From positions 1-49,791 of the IMG/VR virus record IMGVR_UViG_3300034073_003786: a stretch of DNA of 49,791 nucleotides, one strand, 5' to 3'. The translations under genes were made by a program, and so were the position numbers. The DNA comes from a virus. This document shows, piece by piece, positions 31,276 through 40,147 of this stretch (its first letter is position 1; the number at the start of each line of letters is the position of its first letter). Below the pieces are notes generated by a model. It did not search any database. It was given only the letters and a program-made list of their open reading frames with translations, and was not told where the DNA came from.

Positions 31276-32016
31276 TCATGTTTCCGTTATTACAGAATTT
31301 AATGAGTCTCTAAAATCTTCAGCGGATTGTAATGTATGAATCGTAGAATCTACAATTTGATCAATTGGAAGATTAGATTTCAAATTATTTGTTGCTAATT
31401 TTGCAGCACCAAAAATCAAAGATCCTGGACCACCAGAAAGGGCATCTTTTGCACCAATAGCAATATCTTGAGCTGTTCCAATAACATCTGGTAAACCTGC
31501 CATAAAAGTACTACTAATAATATCTCCACCAACAAAACTTCCAGCAAATGATAATGCACCAAAACTATTTGGAATCAAATTTCCTAGTAATCCATCAGCC
31601 TCACATTTATTACCCTTAAGTAAAACTCTTGATTTTCCACTTATATTGATATTTCTTCCGGCTTTTAAATCAATATCCTCATCTGCTTCGATAACAATAT
31701 TTTTACCTTTTATTTTCACTGAACCATTTCTCATTGCAGTGATTGTAACATCACCACTTACTCCAGCAATTACAATGTCTACACCATCACTAGAATCTTT
31801 ATTTCCCCCAATAAACTCAATTGCTCTATCATTCCATATTCTATAAGTACCACATTCAGTTAATCCTGAAAAGTTTATATCTTTCTTATCAGTTGTTGCA
31901 TATAATGCATAAACATTTGTTCCATTTCCACCCATTTGTGGATTGTTTGTATCAATCCTAAATTTAGGACCATAACTGCATATATCTCTTCGTTCCCAAT
32001 TTTGCTTTCTTGGCAT
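31276..32016 (-). CDS. Central spike beta-helix protein (gp5 C-terminal-like), 246 aa
   Basis: Residues ~75-140 show the regular short strands of a spike beta-helix (IVIAGVSGDVTITAMRNGSV, KIKGKNIVIEADEDIDLKAG, RNINISGKSRVLLKG), like the C-terminal needle of T4 gp5 or the VgrG/gpV spike. The N-terminus (RRDICSYGPKFRIDTNN) has aromatic and Cys residues. In this phage it is encoded just after the OB-fold gp5, so the T4 gp5 functions seem split over separate genes. Assignment by pattern and position. Confidence 0.65.
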   Translation of the reverse strand: MPRKQNWERRDICSYGPKFRIDTNNPQMGGNGTNVYALYATTDKKDINFSGLTECGTYRIWNDRAIEFIGGNKDSSDGVDIVIAGVSGDVTITAMRNGSVKIKGKNIVIEADEDIDLKAGRNINISGKSRVLLKGNKCEADGLLGNLIPNSFGALSFAGSFVGGDIISSTFMAGLPDVIGTAQDIAIGAKDALSGGPGSLIFGAAKLATNNLKSNLPIDQIVDSTIHTLQSAEDFRDSLNSVITET

Positions 32017-32017
32017 T

Positions 32018-34198
32018 TTATGTGATACAATCTTTTACAAACTTGGTTTCTCTTATAGAAGATTCATTTGATCTAATTACTTCAATTGGCAATTTATCTA
32101 AAATTGGGTTTAAAATAGCACCAGTGCCAGTTTCAGATTCAATGGTAATTATCGGCAAATCTTCAACAACAATATAGTTATTTATTATTAATCGTGGAGT
32201 TGATAATGTTGTAGGTGTTGTAATTGAATCTGAAATGATATTATCATCAACACCCAAAACATCTTCAAGACTATCAATACTAACACTAACTATTGATCCA
32301 TCTTCATCAACGGCAATTGAGTATTGATTTCCAAAATCATCAAATCCTTTATCTGTTGACTGATATCCAAATCCAGACTGTTCAATGTAAACATTAGAAA
32401 CATAATTTGGTATTTGTGCTGGATTTGTTTCTGCAATTTCTTCAGCAGTATTAATATTGACATTTCCTATTGGATAATTTTCCCCCTCAGATACCATATA
32501 AACATCAACCACTTCACCATTTTCGTCAATTACAGTTCTTGCAACAGCACCATATCCTTGTTCACAATCATCAACAATTTCTACAAATGGTGGATATTTA
32601 TATTTTTTACCTCTTTTCTTAAGTTTTATACCAATGACACTTGCAGTTATAACTTCAGATGAGTCTGTAGAAAATGATCCAAGAATAGCTTCTGCTTCTG
32701 CACCTTCTCCAGATCCTCCAAATATTTTAACTTTTGGTGCAGAGCAACTTGTTCGTTGCTGCGTATAGCATCCACCAACATCACTTTCATTTTGTATATT
32801 TTTTGTTTTTTCCGAAAAAATATCCCACCCAGATTTAATATCTTTAACACCATCAACTACATCTGCAATTGCATTTGCAGTATTCATATTTTTAAGAATA
32901 CTTGCAAATTTTACAGCATCTTCGCCAGCATCAACAATTCCTATTCCGATTGTCCATTCTTCAACACCACCCACAGATTTATTTTTATTTTGATTGACAT
33001 CAAACAATCCACCAATTGATCTTATAGCACTTACTCCGCTTCTTAGAAAATTACCTACACTAGAAACACCAAAAGATACAAATTGCAATATTTTCATTAT
33101 TCCTTCTAAAGGAGAAGAAATTGCACTTTGTATTTTTCCAATAATGTCATTTAATAAAGATCCTACAAATTGATCCCCAACACAAGATCTAAAATATCTG
33201 ACATTTTTTACAACATCAGTTAACATACTCTCAACAGTTTTGAATATACTATTAGCAACAATACCTGCTATTTTTGGAATGTATGACTCAAGTAACTTTA
33301 CAGGTATAACCATTGCTTTTTGTGCCGCGACACCAGCCAAATGAGCGACGGCTGGGTTTTGTGTAGCAGCAAGAACAGCAGCATAAACTGCTTTATATAA
33401 TGCTTCTAATCCTTTTTGTATTAAAGGAATTAATTTATTATATAAAGAATTAATTGCCTGCCCAACAAATCCATTTGAAATACCAACAATTTTATCTACA
33501 GACCTACTAATCTCTGGTTTTACATTTTGGATTTTATTTGTTACGTCATTAACTTTTTGTAATAGATTATTAACTTCCGCTCCAATTCCTTTTGCAACAG
33601 TATCATTACTTGAGTTACCAAGTACAATTTTTTTACCTACTCCAGAAAAATAAAATACTTCATCCTTTGCTTCACTTTTTTGATTTAACTTACTTATAAT
33701 TTCTGGTGTTACATCTCTTGGAGATTTTTGAGAATTGCTTTTTTCTTCACTCGATTCAGATTTATATAAAGTTCCATTTGGTGGTGGTATTCTTTCAGTA
33801 TAACCAGTAAAAGGCACAAATGGAGACCTAAAACTTGTACTAGGCACTTGATCTGTTCTACCAAAACAACCAATAATAACTGGTATTTGAGCATTATCAC
33901 CATCTAAAAAGAATCCAAGTACAGTATCCCCAGGTCTTAGTTTTGGATTAACTGCATAATTTGCTGCACCACTTCCCGATGTTGGTGGCATGAGAACTTG
34001 TGCCCAAGGAAGATCATCATTTGAAAGTTCCGCTGTACTATAAGGATGATAACCTAAAATTCTAACCTTTGTTCTATTTCCCCATCCACCACCATTTGCT
34101 TGAGTTTTTTGCGCTTCAATAGGTGGAATCTGTCCAATCCACCATCTAAACCCATCTCTCCCTATAAAATTACTTTTAAGTATTGACTCGTCAATCAT
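32018..34198 (-). CDS. 5: Baseplate hub gp5 (OB-fold), 726 aa, no lysozyme domain
   Basis: The N-terminal ~120 aa carry the gp5/VgrG OB fold: DGFRWWIGQIPPIEAQ, GWGNRTKVRILGYHPY, LPWAQVLMPPTSGSGAAN, LRPGDTVLGFFLDGDNAQIP, VIIGCFGRTDQVP. In T4 the OB domain is followed by a lysozyme domain (about 170 aa); none is seen here. Instead there is a long helical middle (~res 200-400, NSLYNKLIPLIQKGLEALYK) and a beta-rich C-terminus (EQGYGAVARTVIDENGEVVD). The start overlaps the upstream stop by 4 nt (ATGA), which couples it to the gp27-like gene. Confidence 0.85.
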   Translation of the reverse strand: MIDESILKSNFIGRDGFRWWIGQIPPIEAQKTQANGGGWGNRTKVRILGYHPYSTAELSNDDLPWAQVLMPPTSGSGAANYAVNPKLRPGDTVLGFFLDGDNAQIPVIIGCFGRTDQVPSTSFRSPFVPFTGYTERIPPPNGTLYKSESSEEKSNSQKSPRDVTPEIISKLNQKSEAKDEVFYFSGVGKKIVLGNSSNDTVAKGIGAEVNNLLQKVNDVTNKIQNVKPEISRSVDKIVGISNGFVGQAINSLYNKLIPLIQKGLEALYKAVYAAVLAATQNPAVAHLAGVAAQKAMVIPVKLLESYIPKIAGIVANSIFKTVESMLTDVVKNVRYFRSCVGDQFVGSLLNDIIGKIQSAISSPLEGIMKILQFVSFGVSSVGNFLRSGVSAIRSIGGLFDVNQNKNKSVGGVEEWTIGIGIVDAGEDAVKFASILKNMNTANAIADVVDGVKDIKSGWDIFSEKTKNIQNESDVGGCYTQQRTSCSAPKVKIFGGSGEGAEAEAILGSFSTDSSEVITASVIGIKLKKRGKKYKYPPFVEIVDDCEQGYGAVARTVIDENGEVVDVYMVSEGENYPIGNVNINTAEEIAETNPAQIPNYVSNVYIEQSGFGYQSTDKGFDDFGNQYSIAVDEDGSIVSVSIDSLEDVLGVDDNIISDSITTPTTLSTPRLIINNYIVVEDLPIITIESETGTGAILNPILDKLPIEVIRSNESSIRETKFVKDCIT

Positions 34199-35517
34199 TT
34201 TTTCTGTCCGAAGGTATCTCTGATTAGTTTCATAGAGGTATAAGAACTTTCAGTATCAAAATGGTGACATAATTCCTTTATCATATATAGTCCACTTGTT
34301 TCCTGGTCAAATTCTTTTTTATCAGAACTGCTAATTTTTGGAAAATTACATTCAATTATATTTCCAGCACTTAAATTTGTGTTTAGGGGAACTATTATAT
34401 TTAATTGTTGAGTAAACAGACTGTTATATCTCATCAAAGATTGTGATTGATACTTCTGAGGATCAGAATTTTTATCCGTAGATACATTTTGCTCTAATGT
34501 TCCAACATCTAATATTTGAGTGATCATTCTTGAAGGAATATCTCCAAGAGTCTGATCAGAACCATCAGAAACTTTTGGTAATTTTAATCTATCGCCAAGA
34601 TTCTCAGTTGACTTTACATAATCACTTTGCTTGAATAACCCTTCTTCTGGATTTGAAAATTTAAAGTCCAAGGGATTGAAAAACATTCTATGACTTGCAT
34701 ATGTCCCTAGTCTTAATTTTTCAATTAAATTTTGATTTCGATCAATAAAATAATTCAGAATCTTAAAGTCATTATTAATTTTACCACTATCTGAATAAGA
34801 TTCAACTGCTTCACTGTAAATATAAGTTGCCTTTGATTTTTCTTTATTCATTTCATCAATAGATCTAAAATTAAATCCATCTTTTGTTTGATAGAATAGA
34901 AATCCTGCTGTACCATCTTTAGATTCTACTGGTACAGATTTAGACGCTAACCAAGTTAAAATCGTAAATGGTTTTCTCATATTTCCAATAAAACCATACT
35001 TATTAGAAGTCTTATCAATTTTACCAATTTTATTTGATCTTAATACTTCCTTTAAAATCTTCTCTACAGACCCATCAATACTTAATGTTGTTGGATACTT
35101 TCTTGTAACTCTTACAGTTTCATTTGTAATTGCTTCCCTTGGAACTAAATGCAACGTAAAACTTTCTTTCTGTGTTTCTGCAATTACATCAGTAATACTT
35201 GAAACATAAAAATAGTTTTCAACTTTGCTTGCAAAATCTAAAGCAATATTTGTTCTCGTATTTGGTTTCATTTTAAGTGCTAATCTTTCACCACCTCTCA
35301 GAGGAAGCCCGTTATATAATGATTGTTTGCTGATATCTTTTTCAGTGGAGGCAGAATTTCCAGTGTTTACTATTTTTAATTTTGCAGTAACAATAGGTGA
35401 AAATATATCTTCATAATATTCAAATGCTACAATAGATGTTCTTAGATCAATTCTCTGTTTTTGATCATTTGATTCTATTAATACTGTATCGTATATGGAC
35501 TTTGTTGCTGCTTCCAT
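34195..35517 (-). CDS. 27: Baseplate hub protein, gp27-like, 440 aa
   Basis: Probably the trimeric hub ring that carries gp5. N-terminal beta domain (RTSIVAFEYYEDIFSPIVTA, KLKIVNTGNSAS), conserved loops and helices in the middle (WLASKSVPVESKDGTAGFLF), and the C-terminal SGLYMIKELCHHFDTESSYT followed by SMKLIRDTFG, which is typical of phage hub (gpD/gp27-type) proteins. Its place directly upstream of gp5, with an overlap, matches a hub-spike pair. T4 gp27 is 391 aa, so 440 aa is reasonable. The gene number is by analogy. Confidence 0.78.
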   Translation of the reverse strand: MEAATKSIYDTVLIESNDQKQRIDLRTSIVAFEYYEDIFSPIVTAKLKIVNTGNSASTEKDISKQSLYNGLPLRGGERLALKMKPNTRTNIALDFASKVENYFYVSSITDVIAETQKESFTLHLVPREAITNETVRVTRKYPTTLSIDGSVEKILKEVLRSNKIGKIDKTSNKYGFIGNMRKPFTILTWLASKSVPVESKDGTAGFLFYQTKDGFNFRSIDEMNKEKSKATYIYSEAVESYSDSGKINNDFKILNYFIDRNQNLIEKLRLGTYASHRMFFNPLDFKFSNPEEGLFKQSDYVKSTENLGDRLKLPKVSDGSDQTLGDIPSRMITQILDVGTLEQNVSTDKNSDPQKYQSQSLMRYNSLFTQQLNIIVPLNTNLSAGNIIECNFPKISSSDKKEFDQETSGLYMIKELCHHFDTESSYTSMKLIRDTFGQKK

Positions 35518-37505
35518 TAGAGGTAATTAAAATCTAAGAGTAATTTTTGTTTCATAAATTTATTTAACAGATCAAACTCAGCAATTTGACCAGAAACACC
35601 ACCACCATAAGATTTTTGAGATCCTACAGAAACTGATGGTTGTTGTGCAGATGATCTGTCATCAATAAAAAGAAACTGCTGTCCCATTCTTTCAGTTGTT
35701 ACCGAATCAGCAACTGCTCTTTGTTGTTGTGACACCGCAGAAGAAATCTGTGGTTGTTGTGCAGCAGGAGTTACTTCCTTTTCTGATGGAATTTTTGCAA
35801 GTTGAGGAGAAACCTGACTCGCTTTTGATCCTGCAGCACCATGAGATACGGTGATTCCTCCACTTCCTATAATTTCTGCTTCTCTACCATAACCACCACG
35901 ATAGTAAACTTCACCAACAGCAAAAGGGAACTTAGTTGCAGATCCTGGTTGTGAAGGAAATGTTTGTTTTGTTTTTGGATTGTGCTCTTGAATATCAACT
36001 CCTGCACTACTTCTTGCACCATGTGCTCTTTGCTCCGCAGCAATCAATGCTTTTAATTCAGAATCTGATACATTACTGTAAACATCCTTTTTAATATTTC
36101 CAAAGTGAACCCAAGATCCTCTAGCAAACATTGCTTTTACTGCTTGGAAGGAAACTTCTCTAATGTTTGCCAATTGTGCTGCAGATGGATTTGTAGTTTT
36201 TGCATCAATGTGGAAGTGAGTTGCATAGGTAGTATCACCACCACTTCCGGATCCACCTTGAATAAATCCACCAGATCCAGTCTGAGGAATCAAATTCATT
36301 GTTCCTGTAGATGTTGGTCTTGGTGGTGCAGATGAAGATTGCTGTTTTACTTGAGCAAGGACAGATTTTACCTTTTCTGGTTTAAGAGAACTACTTTGTC
36401 CGGAATATGAGAAATTTCCATACGCATTAGGTAATGCTGCCCATACATCCGCCAAACCTTGCATGAAGTCTTCGGTTTTCATTTTACCAGATAACCAAGA
36501 ATTACCTCCTTTTCCTTCAATGAGTTTTACTGCAAGAACATCTTGAACTTGTGGACTAAAAACTGTGTTCTCATTATATCCAGCCGCTTTTGCTCTTCCA
36601 AGAAGAAATTGTGGCATTTGTTGATATCGACCAGAAGCACCGGGAGCAGTTCTAGCAATTTCGCCAATAGTCATTTGACTCAATCCAGGTCTAACTCCCC
36701 CAGGAGCACCATTTTGAGCATCATAACCATTATTTTTTTTATCTGTTGATGATTCGACCGAATGTATTAAATCAAGTAAAGGTTTCCATCTTCCACCACC
36801 ACTTCCACCCCCAGGAGTAGGTGCTGGAACTCCTGAAGATTCAGTATCAGGTTGTTGTTCCCCAGTAGAAGGTATATCAACCTCCCCAGTTGGTTCTAAA
36901 AGTGCTTTAAATCCGTCTGCAATTTGTGTTCCTAATAACTCTACCGTACTAGTCAATTCCGAAAATGAATTTCTTATATCACCAGAAGAATCAGTAAAAT
37001 CTAAGTTACGTATATCTCTACTAATAAAACCTAATGTTGTACCAAATGATTGAAGAATTCGGTACATTGTTTGTGGTATAGAGTATATAATTTCTCCCGC
37101 TTTTTTCATTCTTGCAATGAATTCTTTTCCCATTGCAATCCAGGTAGGGAGATTCTCTAAAATCCATCCCGCTCCAAGATAACCAAGAAAGGATAAGATT
37201 CTACTAAGAGGCCCTTGACTACTGGAAGATGCAACTCTTAGTCCAGACTGAAAATTTGTTGTTACTTTTGATGCCTCTATTTGATCCTCATATTCTTTTC
37301 TTTTTGTTGCCTCTTTTCTTCTTCTTTCTATTATTTGATTTTTAAAGAATAAATCACTTCTTACTTTAGTTTTTGTTTCTATTATTTTTTGAATTCTACC
37401 AATTGTTACATTAGAACTTGTTAAAGTAGAACGAGTACTAGATATTGATTTTGATATTAAATTAATACTAGATGTTTGAGATATAACTTCTGCGGTTGCT
37501 GCCAT
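35517..37505 (-). CDS. Tail hub protein with lambda-R-like lytic domain, 662 aa
   Basis: Residues 1-90 are a basic, helical rod (VRSDLFFKNQIIERRRKEAT). Residues ~98-170 are amphipathic or hydrophobic. Residues 239-387 look like a lytic transglycosylase/muramidase related to lambda endolysin R: LLDLIHSVES (Glu 251 as candidate acid), ASGRYQQMPQF, FSPQVQDVLAVKLIE. A later region (429-556) contains THFHID, GVDI and VSHG, the pieces of an M23 peptidase in unusual order. It would digest peptidoglycan at injection and fits the missing lysozyme of gp5. The start overlaps the next stop by 1 nt. Confidence 0.75.
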   Translation of the reverse strand: MAATAEVISQTSSINLISKSISSTRSTLTSSNVTIGRIQKIIETKTKVRSDLFFKNQIIERRRKEATKRKEYEDQIEASKVTTNFQSGLRVASSSSQGPLSRILSFLGYLGAGWILENLPTWIAMGKEFIARMKKAGEIIYSIPQTMYRILQSFGTTLGFISRDIRNLDFTDSSGDIRNSFSELTSTVELLGTQIADGFKALLEPTGEVDIPSTGEQQPDTESSGVPAPTPGGGSGGGRWKPLLDLIHSVESSTDKKNNGYDAQNGAPGGVRPGLSQMTIGEIARTAPGASGRYQQMPQFLLGRAKAAGYNENTVFSPQVQDVLAVKLIEGKGGNSWLSGKMKTEDFMQGLADVWAALPNAYGNFSYSGQSSSLKPEKVKSVLAQVKQQSSSAPPRPTSTGTMNLIPQTGSGGFIQGGSGSGGDTTYATHFHIDAKTTNPSAAQLANIREVSFQAVKAMFARGSWVHFGNIKKDVYSNVSDSELKALIAAEQRAHGARSSAGVDIQEHNPKTKQTFPSQPGSATKFPFAVGEVYYRGGYGREAEIIGSGGITVSHGAAGSKASQVSPQLAKIPSEKEVTPAAQQPQISSAVSQQQRAVADSVTTERMGQQFLFIDDRSSAQQPSVSVGSQKSYGGGVSGQIAEFDLLNKFMKQKLLLDFNYL

Positions 37506-37506
37506 C

Positions 37507-39231
37507 TTAGATCACCACATTATAGCAGGAATATGAATATAATGTATAAAAATTATCTGGATTAGATGAACGAATCATAGGAACATCAGTCAAAGGCCCA
37601 TTTGTTGAAGTTTGATTCATTTGAGCACCTTGTTGTTGAGAAGATCCAGAAGATGCATAAATGATATTTGGTTTTGGTTCTGGGAGTTCTCCAACATTAG
37701 GTGTTTGTGTCGGAACACTTTGAATTTGTGCTGGTTGTATTGGTGAAGTTTTTGGAGGTATATTTTCTTCTGATTTTAAATTATTATAATTTTCTAGGAA
37801 ATTGTCAGTATTTCCAGGTTTAAATGTGGACGATGCATCAAAACTTAATTCTTTATTTCCAGGTAACATTGCTTGATTGGGTTTTACTTCGTTATCAGGA
37901 GGTTTTTCTGCAATTGTACTTGAAAAATCAAAAGTATTATTTGCAGAAAGATTAAATGTATTTGAATAATCTGGAAAATTTATTTTTGGTTCTGAAACCA
38001 TTTCTTGTTGTGGAGATGGTTTTAATGCTTCAGTTTTTTGTGTTGCTATTGACTCTGCATTTGCAGGCAAAACTAATGGTTGTGCAGGTTTTGCCTCTGC
38101 TTGAGGTTGTTGCTTATTTAACGATTGTGTAGGTTTTGCTTCTTGTTGAGGTTGTGATTGATTTCCGAAAAACTTATCATAAATTCCTTTGCCAAAATCT
38201 GCAGATGGACTATAAGCAAGAGCACTTGAAACCACACCACTTCCAGGAATAGGTAATAAAGATCCTGCAGCAAATGCCGCTGCTGATCCAATCATACCCG
38301 TAGTTGCTCCTGCAACTGCACGACCAGGATCTTCACCAGATGCAATATCAATACCTGTCATTGCAGATCCAACTAGTAATGGTGCTGCTAATCCTCTTAT
38401 AAAGTTTCCTGCTCCACTTGCCATACCCTTAACTGCACCACCAAGTCCACCACCAGGAGGTTTTGCTCCTCCTGGTGGTTTTGCTCCTCCTGGTGGTTTA
38501 CCTCCCCCACCAGGAGTTACTATGTTCTTGATAATATTAAATGGTGCCGCTACTGTTCTACCCAGTAACTTAGCAATTTGACTAACAGCAAACCCTAAAG
38601 AAGTTTTTAACGCTCCAATACCAAATTTTATTGCTAATATTGTTCCACCAGCAATAGAAAGATATTTGAGAATATTATTTTTAATCTCTGTTAATCTTTC
38701 ATTATTTCCTTCACCTTCCGCCTTAATATATTCAATAACTTGATTTGTTAACCATCCACCAAAAAGATAACTAAGAGATTGCAGAACATTTCCAAATAAA
38801 CTTTGCACTTTTGGTGCAAGTGCTGCAACTGGAGCAACAATTGCATTTTGTATTTTCTTCTCTATCTCACTTTCTTTTCCAATTCTTACTTGTTCTTCTG
38901 CAAGTCTTCTTTCACTTTCTTGTTGTGCTCTCAGTATGCTTTCTTCATTTGTTGCATCCTGTTGTAATAATGTAGAAATAGTGATTAAACCAGTATTTAA
39001 CTGATTTATGTCTTGTCTTATTAAATTAAGTCCACTTTGAACTTCAACTAAAGATGCTTGATTTTGTTGAAGTGTTTGAAGATTCTTAATCTCAGTTTCA
39101 CTTGGAGTTACTCCAGATAATAAATTAGTTCCTCTTATGGTTTGTCCAGATACTGTTGTATTTCCAGCAATAACTTGCCTAGACTCTTGAGAAAGAGGAG
39201 AACTTGTAAGTGGTGTGACCTGTTCAGCCAT
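37507..39231 (-). CDS. Tape-measure candidate (gp29-like position), 574 aa
   Basis: The N-terminal ~130 aa form a coiled coil (LINTL-type heptads and QQESERRLAEEQVRIGKESE). It is followed by hydrophobic segments (YLSIAGGTILAIKFGIGALK; AVAGATTGMIGSAAAFAAGS) and glycine/proline-rich linkers (GGGGKPPGGAKPPGG). The C-terminus is low-complexity and Gln/Pro/Ser-rich. Length (574 aa) is close to T4 gp29 (590 aa), the tail-length tape measure, and the gene sits right after a gp26/T-like chaperone pair, where tape measures sit in other tailed phages. No sequence motif proves it. Confidence 0.6.
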   Translation of the reverse strand: MAEQVTPLTSSPLSQESRQVIAGNTTVSGQTIRGTNLLSGVTPSETEIKNLQTLQQNQASLVEVQSGLNLIRQDINQLNTGLITISTLLQQDATNEESILRAQQESERRLAEEQVRIGKESEIEKKIQNAIVAPVAALAPKVQSLFGNVLQSLSYLFGGWLTNQVIEYIKAEGEGNNERLTEIKNNILKYLSIAGGTILAIKFGIGALKTSLGFAVSQIAKLLGRTVAAPFNIIKNIVTPGGGGKPPGGAKPPGGAKPPGGGLGGAVKGMASGAGNFIRGLAAPLLVGSAMTGIDIASGEDPGRAVAGATTGMIGSAAAFAAGSLLPIPGSGVVSSALAYSPSADFGKGIYDKFFGNQSQPQQEAKPTQSLNKQQPQAEAKPAQPLVLPANAESIATQKTEALKPSPQQEMVSEPKINFPDYSNTFNLSANNTFDFSSTIAEKPPDNEVKPNQAMLPGNKELSFDASSTFKPGNTDNFLENYNNLKSEENIPPKTSPIQPAQIQSVPTQTPNVGELPEPKPNIIYASSGSSQQQGAQMNQTSTNGPLTDVPMIRSSNPDNFYTLYSYSCYNVVI

Positions 39232-39400
39232 TATTTGATCCGTTCTTTAAATTTTCCTCTTCAATATACTGTTGAAGTAGAGAAACGTACACCTCTCTCT
39301 CCCAAGGTATCATATTTTCTAAGTCTGTCAAGCTATATTTATGATGCTGAAGAAGGGCAAAATTAATCTTATAATATGACGCAAGACTTTCATGCGCCAT
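39224..39400 (-). CDS. Small tail-assembly chaperone (T-like domain), 58 aa
   Basis: ATG 39400 is 2 nt after the gp26 stop, and the gene ends 8 nt into the tape-measure gene. The conserved-looking core is YYKINFALLQHHKYSLTDLE followed by NMIPWEREVYVSLLQQY, a pattern seen in the second (T) part of frameshifted tail chaperones ('..PWER..Y...L'). It lies in the -1 frame relative to gp26, and a -1 shift at 39409-39415 would fuse the two without a stop. Cyanophage homologues may be listed as baseplate hub assembly protein (gp51-type). Confidence 0.8.
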   Translation of the reverse strand: MAHESLASYYKINFALLQHHKYSLTDLENMIPWEREVYVSLLQQYIEEENLKNGSNNG

Positions 39401-39415
39401 TGCTAGGCGAAAAAA
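39376..39415 (-). promoter_or_regulatory. Programmed -1 frameshift signal
   Basis: Slippery heptamer T-TTT-TTC (39409-39415, in the gp26 reading frame as AGT TTT TTC), 8-nt spacer, then an 8-bp stem: ATGGCGCA (39393-39400) with TGCGTCAT (39376-39383), one G-U pair, 9-nt loop. It would yield a gp26-58aa fusion: after S-F-F come R-L-A, then the start Met of the small gene. Confidence 0.75.
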
Positions 39416-40122
39416 CTTGTCAGGCCCTCTAATACAATTTTATTTTCAACTTCAGTATTTGGATTTATAACATTAATTGTATGACTTAGTTTTGGCATCG
39501 TTTCAAAGAATTTTTCAATTTTTTTAAATTGCTTCGAACTTAAAGATTCTAAGAAATCACTTAACTCTTTTTTACTACAATCAGATGCTGCCCAAGATTC
39601 TTCTTCACTGTAAATCTGTTCAATGCAAGATGTAATAACTCCAAATGTATCCTCTACACTAATTTGATCATTGCGAATAAAGTTATTTTTGATAAATTCT
39701 GTAATTGATGGATATTTCATCCGCACACTCAGATTATCATCCAATTGAATATCACGACTATGATCTTTACTTACTTCAACCTTAATATCATCCAAACTAA
39801 TAGTTACTGGTACTTGTGTCTCCCCATCATCTGGGCAAGTAATTAATACCTCTGCAGTTTCACCTACAGATTTTCCCCTGATATTTAAAAACAAATATTC
39901 TATATCGAAAGTTGCAAGATCATCAACTTTAATTCCTCTGGTAATAATGCAATTTTTAATTACATCCTTTACTGCTTCAGTAATTTGCTTTGGTTCTTCA
40001 CTCTCCATCGCAATGATTAAAATTTTCTCTTCTTTAACTAAAAAAGGTCTATATTTAATTGTTTTCTTTAATGAAGGAATTTCCAACTCATATGTTGGTG
40101 TAGAAACTTTTGGTAATGGCAT
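39403..40122 (-). CDS. 26: Baseplate hub assembly protein gp26 (T4_baseplate family), 239 aa
   Basis: The start MPLPKVSTPTYELEIPSLKK, followed by TIKYRPFLVKEEKILIIAME, is the family signature of T4 gp26 (PF12322). I use ATG 40122 rather than the upstream in-frame TTG at 40131. T4 gp26 is 208 aa. The C-terminal helical part (KKELSDFLESLSSKQFKKIE) precedes a short tail with the slippery TTTTTTC two codons before the stop. By position and frameshift it behaves like the G part of a tail-assembly chaperone for the tape measure. Confidence 0.9.
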   Translation of the reverse strand: MPLPKVSTPTYELEIPSLKKTIKYRPFLVKEEKILIIAMESEEPKQITEAVKDVIKNCIITRGIKVDDLATFDIEYLFLNIRGKSVGETAEVLITCPDDGETQVPVTISLDDIKVEVSKDHSRDIQLDDNLSVRMKYPSITEFIKNNFIRNDQISVEDTFGVITSCIEQIYSEEESWAASDCSKKELSDFLESLSSKQFKKIEKFFETMPKLSHTINVINPNTEVENKIVLEGLTSFFA

Positions 40123-40147
40123 AATAATCAATGACTAGTGAAAATAT

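Noticed and set aside
32018-34198. T4-type lysozyme inside gp5
   Set aside because: The region after the OB fold is a long alanine/valine-rich helix segment without the E...D...T lysozyme pattern.
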